Shown here piece after piece: positions 6,907 to 13,752 of a DNA stretch of 48,242 nt. The notes under the pieces were generated by a model. The model saw only the letters and a program-made list of their open reading frames with translations. It was not told the origin of the DNA and did no database searches. Position numbers and translations under genes: made by a program. Each line of letters begins with the position of its first letter. The first letter of the stretch is position 1. Source of the stretch: Noviherbaspirillum malthae (GTDB lineage: Bacteria > Pseudomonadota > Gammaproteobacteria > Burkholderiales > Burkholderiaceae_D); assembly GCF_015352985.1 (NCBI RefSeq), contig NZ_JACYXF010000050.1, forward strand, positions 1 through 48,242, written 5' to 3'.

Positions 6907-8565
6907 CTAAGCGGCGTTTTCCTTTTCCTGCAGTTCCCGCCACTGGATTTTTCCGGTCGGGGACTTCGGCAGGCTGTCGACGAACTGCACGATGCGCGGG
7001 CTCTTGTAGGCAGCCATGTTCTGGTGCGCCCAGTCGATGATTTCCTGCTCGGTCACCTTGCCGCGCGAAGCTTCCTTCAACACCACCATGGCCTTGACCG
7101 TTTCGCCGCGCTTGGCGTCTTTTGAAGCAATGATGCAGGCTTCCTGGATGGCGGGATGCTGATACATGAGCGCCTCCACCTCCGCCGGCCAGACCTTGAA
7201 GCCGGAGGCATTGATCATGCGCTTGAGCCGGTCGACCATGAAGAAGTAGCCGTCTTCATCGGTGGTGGCGAGGTCGCCGGTGCGCAGGAAGCGCTTGCCG
7301 TCGAGTTCGATGAAGGCCTCGCGCGTGGCCTCGGGATGATTCCAGTAGCCCTGCATGACGTTCGGCGCATGCACCACGATCTCGCCGACTTCGCCGGGCG
7401 GCAGCTCATGGAAGTCCGAAGGATCGACGACGCGCGCATCGACGTCATAGATGGGAACACCCAGGCATTGCCGCTTGGGGCGGTGGGGCGGATTGATATG
7501 CGTGGCCGCGATGGTTTCCGACATGCCGTAGCCTTCGACATAGGGAAGTCCGACCAGGTCGTCGAGTTTCTTCGCCACCGCGGCGGGCATGGCGGCACCG
7601 CCGCCGCGTATGCCGCGCAGGCTGGAAAGATCGTAGTCGCCGATGCGCGGATTGGCCAGCATGTCAACTACCATGGTGGAGATGACTTGAAGCGACGTGA
7701 CGCGGTAGCGCTGTATGCATTCGCTCGCCACCTCCCTGTCCCAGCGCGAGAGGATGACGATGGTGCTGCCGAGATAAAGCGGACCGCTCATGCTGCCCTG
7801 CATGCCGGTCACATGGAAGAAGGGGAGCACCGACAGCATCACCGCATCCTGATGCGACGCGAACCACTGCATGCTGGCCACCAGGCTGTACATCACGCTT
7901 CGGTGCGTATGCATGCAGCCCTTGGGATGGCCGGTGGTGCCCGAGGTATAGGGCATCACGCAAAGGTCGTCCGGACCCGCGGTCATCGGGCCGGGGCGCA
8001 GATTGCGTGCAAGCATGTCGGTCCAGAGCGTGACGCCCTTGCCGCTGATGCTTTCACGCGGCGCGCTGACGAAATCGGGCATGCGCAGGTCCGTCGGCTG
8101 GTTCAGATAATCGGAATAGGCCGCAACCAGAATATGCTCGAGTCCGTCGCCGAGCAGGGGTTCCATCTGCTGGTACAGGTCCTGCGGCACGATGGCCGTT
8201 TTTGCGCCCGTATCCTGCACATAGTGGCGCAATTCGGTGGTTCGGTTCATCGGGTTGACCGGAACGACGACGGCATCGGCACGAAGGATTCCGTAGTACG
8301 CAAGAATGAACTGCGGGCTGTTCTGCAGATAGAGCAGAACGCGGTCGCCTTTCCTGACGCCGCATTCCTGCTGCAGATAGCCGGCAATGCGCTCGGCTTC
8401 GTCGCGAAACTGCGCATAGCTGAGCGGCGTGCCGTAATAGATGAGGTAAGGCTTGTCGGGGAAACGGGTCGCCGACACCTCGACGTTATAAAACAGGTGG
8501 GTATGCGGCACGGTGAGATGCCGCGGTTGGGATGCCGGCCAGAAGGCCAGATGGCGATCAGACAT
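6907..8565 (-). CDS. Long-chain fatty acid-CoA ligase family protein (AMP-binding)
   Basis: A 552-residue ANL-superfamily adenylating enzyme. The P-loop-like motif reads PYTSGTTGHPKGCMHTH, the adenine motif GYGMSETIA, and the hinge region TGDLATTDEDGYFFMVDRLK; the C-terminal catalytic lysine lies in PKSPTGKIQWREL. It would activate a carboxylic acid to the acyl-adenylate and then the CoA thioester. The ATG at 8565 is preferred because GAAGGA lies 7 nt ahead and the protein then begins MSDRHLAFWP, as in homologues; a longer frame back to 8637 has no better site. It forms a probable operon with the SDR gene downstream. Chain-length preference is not readable here. Confidence 0.9.
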   Translation of the reverse strand: MSDRHLAFWPASQPRHLTVPHTHLFYNVEVSATRFPDKPYLIYYGTPLSYAQFRDEAERIAGYLQQECGVRKGDRVLLYLQNSPQFILAYYGILRADAVVVPVNPMNRTTELRHYVQDTGAKTAIVPQDLYQQMEPLLGDGLEHILVAAYSDYLNQPTDLRMPDFVSAPRESISGKGVTLWTDMLARNLRPGPMTAGPDDLCVMPYTSGTTGHPKGCMHTHRSVMYSLVASMQWFASHQDAVMLSVLPFFHVTGMQGSMSGPLYLGSTIVILSRWDREVASECIQRYRVTSLQVISTMVVDMLANPRIGDYDLSSLRGIRGGGAAMPAAVAKKLDDLVGLPYVEGYGMSETIAATHINPPHRPKRQCLGVPIYDVDARVVDPSDFHELPPGEVGEIVVHAPNVMQGYWNHPEATREAFIELDGKRFLRTGDLATTDEDGYFFMVDRLKRMINASGFKVWPAEVEALMYQHPAIQEACIIASKDAKRGETVKAMVVLKEASRGKVTEQEIIDWAHQNMAAYKSPRIVQFVDSLPKSPTGKIQWRELQEKENAA

Positions 8566-8698
8566 GTTTTCCTTCTCAAGCATTAATGCCATGCACCGGA
8601 AAATCGGTTTGCTCCGATCCGGCTGCCGTTGGACCAAGGTTTTGCTATCGCGGCTCTTCGTTCTGCATAGCGAAACATCATTCCAGAAAAAACGATTT

Positions 8699-8727
8699 AT
8701 CCTAACAGCCGCAGCAGTCTGATGTAA
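8699..8727 (-). promoter_or_regulatory. Candidate sigma-70 promoter for the acyl-CoA ligase
   Basis: Read on the minus strand: TTACAT (8727-8722), 17-nt spacer, TAGGAT (8704-8699). The start codon lies about 134 nt downstream, so a long leader is implied. Confidence 0.4.
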
Positions 8728-8923
8728 AGATGAAAATTTTTTGGTCTTTGGATATATAAAGAATGGACGAGAGGAAGTCTTCTCAATAACGGGTTGTTTG
8801 CGCTCTTGATCCTATATGAGCCAAACTAGTCGGCTCTGCGTTCCAAAATATATAATATTGTTTTGCATGGTGGAACTAAGGCTGAAAACCAATCCAAATG
8901 CGAATGGTTAGGCTTGCTCCGCC

Positions 8924-8954
8924 AAAAAGAAGAGCGCCTGCATCGCAGGCGCTC
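8924..8954 (-). terminator. Rho-independent terminator of the protease-MoxR-DUF58-VWA operon
   Basis: A 10-bp perfect stem, GAGCGCCTGC (plus 8932-8941) with GCAGGCGCTC (8945-8954), has a 3-nt loop. Read on the minus strand it is followed by TTCTTTTTGG. It lies 50 nt past the VWA stop codon. Confidence 0.85.
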
Positions 8955-9003
8955 GTTGCACACGCTCGGAAAGACAAGGGCGCCGAATCAGGCGACAGCC
9001 GGC

Positions 9004-10059
9004 TCAGAGTATGCGGTTGAACCAGAGCATCGACAGCAAGGCGGACAGGAGCGCAAGCAGTGCTGCACCTGCCGCGAAGAAAGCGGTGATTTCCGTTTCC
9101 TTGCGTTCGAGCGTCAGCTTGGAGTTGAGCATCTTGTACACCTGCGTCAATTCGGTAGCGGTGCCGGCATAGAAATACTGAGCACCCGTCACGCCTGCAA
9201 TCTTTTTCAGCGATTCTTCATCCAGCCGCACATGCATCGACCAGCCTTCGCCGGCTACGACCTCGCCTTCCGGTGTGCCGATGCCGACGGTAAAGACCCG
9301 CACTCCACGTTCCGCTGCCATCTGCGACGATTCAACCGGATCGGGCCCGGTGGTGGTCTGGCCGTCGGTCAGCAGGATGATGGCGGCCGATGTATAAGAG
9401 CCTGGCGGAACCGGCTTGAGTTCGGGTTTCTTTTCCGCAGTCGGCTCGTTGATCGAGCGCCCGCCCGATCCGCTGCGCGAGTCCTTCGGACGGGGATCGC
9501 TTGAATTCAGGTCGAACTCCACCTCCGGGAAAATGGCTTTCAGGGATACCAGAATGCCGCTGCCCACCGCCGTTGCGCGCTGCAGCTGGATGCGGTTGAT
9601 GGCGGCAAGAATATCCTCACGGTTTTCGGTCGGTGCCTGGGTTACAGCAGCCGTGCCGGCAAACGTGACGACGCCGATGCGGGTATGGCGCGGCTGCTTT
9701 TCAACAAAGCCGCGCACCGCTTCCTGGGCGGCGGCGATCCGTGTCGGCTGCACATCGCTGGCCCGCATGCTGCCGGACACGTCGATCGCAAGAATCACAG
9801 TCTCATACTGCGAGGGCAGGGTAACCAGCGCTGCCGGCCTTGCCATGGCCAGCAGCATGGCGGTGAATGCCAGCAGGAACAGGACCGGGGGAATATGGCG
9901 ACGCCAGTGCTGGGACGGGCCCATCGCTTCCTTGACGATGGACAGCGCGGCATAGCGCACGGCAAACTTCTTCCTGCGGCGCAGCAGGAAGATGTAAAGA
10001 CCGATCAGCAAGGGTACGCAGATCAGTGCCCAGAGCAATTCAGGCCAGAGGAAAGTCAT
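9004..10059 (-). CDS. VWA domain membrane protein (BatA-like)
   Basis: A 351-residue protein with a hydrophobic N-terminus (residues ~5-27), a second span (~57-73), a von Willebrand A domain and a C-terminal span (~325-348). The metal-ion-dependent adhesion site DVSGS (D93, S95, S97) is intact, with the later LLTDGQTTTG element. An insert of ~35 polar residues (SSDPRPKDSRSGSGGRS...) interrupts the VWA core. Its ATG overlaps the TGA of the DUF58 gene (ATGA), so it is translated with it. VWA proteins coupled to MoxR ATPases are thought to be chaperone/assembly modules for metal or envelope functions. It ends the operon before a strong terminator. Confidence 0.9.
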   Translation of the reverse strand: MTFLWPELLWALICVPLLIGLYIFLLRRRKKFAVRYAALSIVKEAMGPSQHWRRHIPPVLFLLAFTAMLLAMARPAALVTLPSQYETVILAIDVSGSMRASDVQPTRIAAAQEAVRGFVEKQPRHTRIGVVTFAGTAAVTQAPTENREDILAAINRIQLQRATAVGSGILVSLKAIFPEVEFDLNSSDPRPKDSRSGSGGRSINEPTAEKKPELKPVPPGSYTSAAIILLTDGQTTTGPDPVESSQMAAERGVRVFTVGIGTPEGEVVAGEGWSMHVRLDEESLKKIAGVTGAQYFYAGTATELTQVYKMLNSKLTLERKETEITAFFAAGAALLALLSALLSMLWFNRIL

Positions 10060-10991
10060 CGTCTCTCCAGATGCGGTGGCAGGGTCCCGCCCGCGTGCAG
10101 CCGGCTGCGTCCTTTGCGCAAGTCCGAAAATCGGAGCAATGCATCGAGGACGCTGTCTTCGGTCGACAATTCGAGAACGTCCACGCCGGCGTAATTGAAT
10201 GCGGCATGCAGTTCATCCTCGCGCCGGGTCACGGCGGCTGCAAAGCGGCTGCGGAAACCGCGATCGGTCGTATCGACCAGCAGCTGTTCGGCGGTTTCCG
10301 CGTCCTGCATCGTCAGCAGGCCGAGATCGGGCAACTCCAGCTCCAGCGGATCATAGAGGCGCAGGGCAACGATGTCGTGACGCTGGCCGAGCAGGGCAAG
10401 GGGTTTTTCCCAGCCGGGTTGGGTAATGAAATCGGATACGACGAACACGAGCGAACGGCGCTTCATGACCTGCGCCGCAGTCTGCAGCAGATCGTGCAGC
10501 CGGGTGGCATCGGATTGCTGGCTTTTCTGCCGCGCCATCATCCGGTGCAGGATCTGCAGCACATGCCGCCGCCCGTTGCCGGCCGGAATGACGGTATCGA
10601 CATTCGAGCCGTAAAACAGCGCACCGACGCGATTGGCATGGCGGCTCAGTACGCTGGCCAGTACGGCGACCGCTTCCGCCGCCTGCGAGCGCTTGGTGAC
10701 TTCTCCCGAGCCGAAATCCTCGGAGGAACTGAGGTCGAGAAGGAACCATGCAGTCAGGTCGCGTTCTTCGTAGAACTCGCGTATGTAGGGTGTCTGCAGC
10801 CGTGCGGTCACGTTCCAGTCGATGTGCCGGACATCGTCGTGATACTGGTATTCGCGCAGGTCGGCCAGATCCAGACCGTGGCCGCGGAAGAGCGAGTGAT
10901 AGTCGCCGTGCAGCAGGCCGTCGAGCTGGCGGATGAGCGTCAGCTCGATGCGTCGGAGCAGGGATTCAGGCGTTCGCGTTAAGTCGGACAT
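10056..10991 (-). CDS. DUF58 domain protein
   Basis: A 311-residue protein of the DUF58 family, the usual partner of MoxR ATPases. The signature YQYHDDVRHIDWNVTAR (family form YxxGDDxRxIDWxxTAR) lies near residues 49-65, followed by a VWA-like fold with DLSSSEDFGSG where the metal site would be. The start at 10991 (MSDLTRT) is chosen; an ATG three codons upstream is in the same frame. The beginning overlaps the end of moxR by 26 nt and the end overlaps the VWA gene by 4 nt, so the three are tightly coupled. No enzymatic function is known for the family. Confidence 0.9.
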   Translation of the reverse strand: MSDLTRTPESLLRRIELTLIRQLDGLLHGDYHSLFRGHGLDLADLREYQYHDDVRHIDWNVTARLQTPYIREFYEERDLTAWFLLDLSSSEDFGSGEVTKRSQAAEAVAVLASVLSRHANRVGALFYGSNVDTVIPAGNGRRHVLQILHRMMARQKSQQSDATRLHDLLQTAAQVMKRRSLVFVVSDFITQPGWEKPLALLGQRHDIVALRLYDPLELELPDLGLLTMQDAETAEQLLVDTTDRGFRSRFAAAVTRREDELHAAFNYAGVDVLELSTEDSVLDALLRFSDLRKGRSRLHAGGTLPPHLERR

Positions 10992-11979
10992 GGGTTTCAA
11001 GCAGCCTTTCCGGTGCAGGGATGTGCTTCATGATGCGATGGACGATCTGGTCGGGCGTGATGGCGTCGGCCAGCGCTTCATAGGTCAGCGACAGGCGGTG
11101 CCGCAGCACGTCTGGAACGAGGTCCGTGACGTCCTCCGGGCGCACATGATGGCGTCCGCGCAGCAGAGCCAGTGCGCGCGCGCCTTCGATCAGGTGAATG
11201 GAGGCGCGCGGGCTGGCGCCGCAATTGAGGTAATGCGCGAGATTGGGAACGTTGTAGCGGTCCGGATTGCGGGTGGCAGCCACCAGGCGCACCGCGTAGT
11301 GCACCAGCGACGGATCGACATAGCATTCCCGGCACTGCTGCTGCAATTGCGCAAGCTGCATCGTCGAGGTCACCGCGCCGAGATCGGGCGTTTCGCCGGT
11401 GACCCGGTTGACGATGACGAATTCCTCTTCCTCGGTTGGATAGTCGACCAGGACCTTCATCATGAAACGGTCGACCTGCGCTTCCGGCAGCGGATAGGTG
11501 CCTTCGGTTTCGATCGGATTCTGCGTGGCCATCACGAGAAACGGCTTGGGCACCAGGTGAGTTTCGCCGGCAATGGTCACCTGGCATTCCTGCATGACTT
11601 CGAGCAATGCGCTCTGCACCTTGGCCGGGGCGCGGTTGATCTCGTCGGCGAGAATCAGATTGGCAAAGACCGGGCCGAGGGTGGTGGTGAATTCGCCGGT
11701 TTTCTGATTGTAGATGCGGGTGCCGACCAGATCGGCCGGCACAAGATCCGGCGTAAACTGGATGCGCCGGAAACTCCCCTGTATGGTCTTTGCAAGCGTC
11801 TTGACGGTCAGCGTCTTGGCCAGGCCCGGTACGCCTTCCACCAGCAGATGGCCACGGGCAAGAATGGCTACCAGCACGCGTTCCAGAAAGTGGTCCTGTC
11901 CCACGACCACACGCTTGACTTCGTACAGCACCTGTTCCATCTGGCGCGATACTTCATTGCTTTTCTCTCTGTCTTCCAT
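10966..11979 (-). CDS. MoxR family AAA+ ATPase
   Basis: A 337-residue AAA+ protein. Walker A is GVPGLAKT (residues 49-56), Walker B LILADEIN (108-115), sensor 1 lies in MATQNPIE, and the arginine-finger region is PEAQVDRFMMK; the C-terminal lid has the MoxR-type ASPRASIHLIEGARALALLRGR. MoxR ATPases work with DUF58 and VWA proteins in assembling or activating other protein complexes. It is the second gene of the operon, 27 nt downstream of the serine protease. Start at 11979 (MEDREKS). The client protein is unknown. Confidence 0.93.
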   Translation of the reverse strand: MEDREKSNEVSRQMEQVLYEVKRVVVGQDHFLERVLVAILARGHLLVEGVPGLAKTLTVKTLAKTIQGSFRRIQFTPDLVPADLVGTRIYNQKTGEFTTTLGPVFANLILADEINRAPAKVQSALLEVMQECQVTIAGETHLVPKPFLVMATQNPIETEGTYPLPEAQVDRFMMKVLVDYPTEEEEFVIVNRVTGETPDLGAVTSTMQLAQLQQQCRECYVDPSLVHYAVRLVAATRNPDRYNVPNLAHYLNCGASPRASIHLIEGARALALLRGRHHVRPEDVTDLVPDVLRHRLSLTYEALADAITPDQIVHRIMKHIPAPERLLETHVRLNANA

Positions 11980-12006
11980 GGACCTCTGCCTGGTTGATGC
12001 TGCGTT

Positions 12007-13041
12007 TTAGAAGGGTGCCTCTCCCGCAGCTGCGGCTGCGGTCTCGATCGGCACGGCAAAGCCGATTCCGATAAAAGAACCTTGCGGATTGGGACTGAGG
12101 ATGGCGGTCACGATGCCGACCACCTCGCCGCTCATGGTGATCAGCGGCCCGCCGGAGTTGCCGGGGTTGGCGGCCGCATCGAACTGGATCAGGTTGGCCA
12201 GCACGCGCTTCTCGTCCTCCGACTGGTAATTGCGCTTGAGGCCGGACACGATGCCCGATGAGGCCGACGGCCCGATGTTGAAAGGAAAGCCTACAGCCAT
12301 CACCTTTTCCCCGATGGCAAGCCCGTTGGTCGAACGCAGCGTCGCCGGAATCAAATCGTCAGGCACTTTGCTTGCCTGCAATACCGCAAGATCGTTCTCG
12401 GGCTGCTGGCCGATGACGACCGCCTCGGATTTCGTTCCGTCGGCAAAGTCGATCTGCAGTTTTTCCGCGCCGGCCACCACGTGCAGATTGGTAAGAATGA
12501 CGCCCTTGTCCACCACGACCACGCCGGTACCCACGCCGAGGGTCTTGCCTTCCGACGGTGTCTTGTCGCCGCCGATCTGCGTGATGCGTACGACGGACGG
12601 CCTGATCCGCTCGAAGGCCTTGACTTCAGGTGACGGGAGCGTCTTGTTCTCCAGGGTATGCAGGACGGCGGCATCAATATCCTTCTGGGTCAGCTTGCGC
12701 TCCTTGGGGATGGTGCCGAGATAGACGAAGGCCAGCAGCAGGCTCAGCGCAACGGAAGAAATGACGAGAAAGAACTTTTCATGACGTGAGGCAAAGGCAC
12801 GGGCCCTTGCAAACCGTTTTCGCTTCGCGGAAGGCGTCGATGCATTGCCTGGTGCTGCCGCTCCCGTCGTTGCTACGGCTGCAGATCCTGCCGCTGTTGC
12901 GGGTGCCTCTGAGGAAGAGGACGATTGCGGCGGCTGCGAATGATGCTGGAACTGATCCGGGGAACGTGCGTTGTCGTCGGTGGCGGAGGACTCCCTGCGA
13001 CGCGGGCGCACCGATTTGCTGTAGAGGGATTGCTTTTTCAT
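12007..13041 (-). CDS. Membrane-anchored S1C trypsin-like serine protease (DegP-type, no PDZ)
   Basis: A 344-residue protein. Residues 1-85 form a low-complexity, basic, probably cytoplasmic tail rich in Ser/Ala/Gln; residues ~90-109 form one transmembrane helix; the rest is a chymotrypsin-like protease domain. The catalytic triad is complete: H187 in TNLHVVAG, D217 in ENDLAVL, S296 in GNSGGP. No PDZ domain follows; the protein ends ~36 residues after the active serine region. The predicted topology puts the protease in the periplasm. It is first in an operon with moxR, DUF58 and VWA genes, which suggests that it processes or quality-controls the client of that machine. This is inference from gene order. 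Confidence 0.88.
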   Translation of the reverse strand: MKKQSLYSKSVRPRRRESSATDDNARSPDQFQHHSQPPQSSSSSEAPATAAGSAAVATTGAAAPGNASTPSAKRKRFARARAFASRHEKFFLVISSVALSLLLAFVYLGTIPKERKLTQKDIDAAVLHTLENKTLPSPEVKAFERIRPSVVRITQIGGDKTPSEGKTLGVGTGVVVVDKGVILTNLHVVAGAEKLQIDFADGTKSEAVVIGQQPENDLAVLQASKVPDDLIPATLRSTNGLAIGEKVMAVGFPFNIGPSASSGIVSGLKRNYQSEDEKRVLANLIQFDAAANPGNSGGPLITMSGEVVGIVTAILSPNPQGSFIGIGFAVPIETAAAAAGEAPF

Positions 13042-13752
13042 CTGGCGCCCATCGCGTTAGGCTACCTTCTCCTGAGCTGGCATGTCCTCCGCAAGGTCGA
13101 CGGAAAACGCGGGCATGTCAGTAGCCGTTTCTGCGTAGACGCGCGCAGGACAGTATTTGTTTCCGGCGTTCGTCCTTATGAAGAACTTTATATCGAGCCA
13201 TTCGAATTTATTTGTGGCAGCGCAAACACGCGGCCGCAAAGAATGACGGTACGCAATTGTGGCGTCTGCTGAAGGCCGCAGGCCCTGTGCAGATTCTCAT
13301 GTTCTTACATGCTTGCGATATTTTTCTGAATATGTCCAGAGTTTTGGCAGGGGCGATAGAGATGAATCAAGTCATTGGCATGTAAATCGGATAGAAAGCC
13401 CGCAACGCTGGCACGGCATGGCAATTCATAGTTCAGCGACAGGAGGAATCGTCGGGCAAGCCGTCATAATCCCTATCGCGTATCAAGCAACGCAATGCAT
13501 GCTTGTGCAATAGATGCCCGCTGCGCCGATGCGTCCGATTGACATCGAATGGAGGGCTCCTTACATTGTTCCGGTCTCCGCATTATTGTCTGCGCAAGGT
13601 ATGAGTATGGCGAAACTGTTTTCCTTTCCGCGTCGGCACTCAGGTTTATCGATGTCATGCCGCGCCGCTGATACGGTCCCGATCAAAACGCTGGAATATG
13701 CATGGCCAGGCTCGGGTTCGGAACCGCCGCCGTTTCCTGCGGGAGGGTATCG
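13042..13752. other. Long divergent intergenic region
   Basis: This 711-nt gap separates the protease operon (minus) from the hybrid kinase (plus). It holds a good sigma-70 candidate for the kinase (13539-13567). Open frames inside it (for example 13259-13513 plus and 13057-13239 minus) have no ribosome site and no recognisable protein character, so I call no gene here. I see no clear minus-strand promoter consensus for the protease operon. Confidence 0.5.
13539..13567 (+). promoter_or_regulatory. Sigma-70 promoter candidate upstream of the hybrid kinase
   Basis: A perfect TTGACA (13539-13544), a 17-nt spacer and TACATT (13562-13567). The kinase ATG lies ~185 nt further on. Confidence 0.5.

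Larger units (their letters stand above)
8566..9003. other. Intergenic region, 5' of the acyl-CoA ligase and 3' of the VWA operon
   Basis: This 438-nt gap is markedly AT-rich between about 8690 and 8870. It holds a candidate promoter for the ligase (8699-8727, minus) and the terminator of the VWA operon (8924-8954, minus). An open frame on the plus strand starting at 8863 runs into the antisense of the VWA gene and is not credible. Confidence 0.6.

Noticed and set aside
8863..9504. A 213-codon plus-strand frame in the 8.8-9.5 kb region
   Set aside because: Most of it is antisense to the VWA gene and it crosses that operon's terminator.
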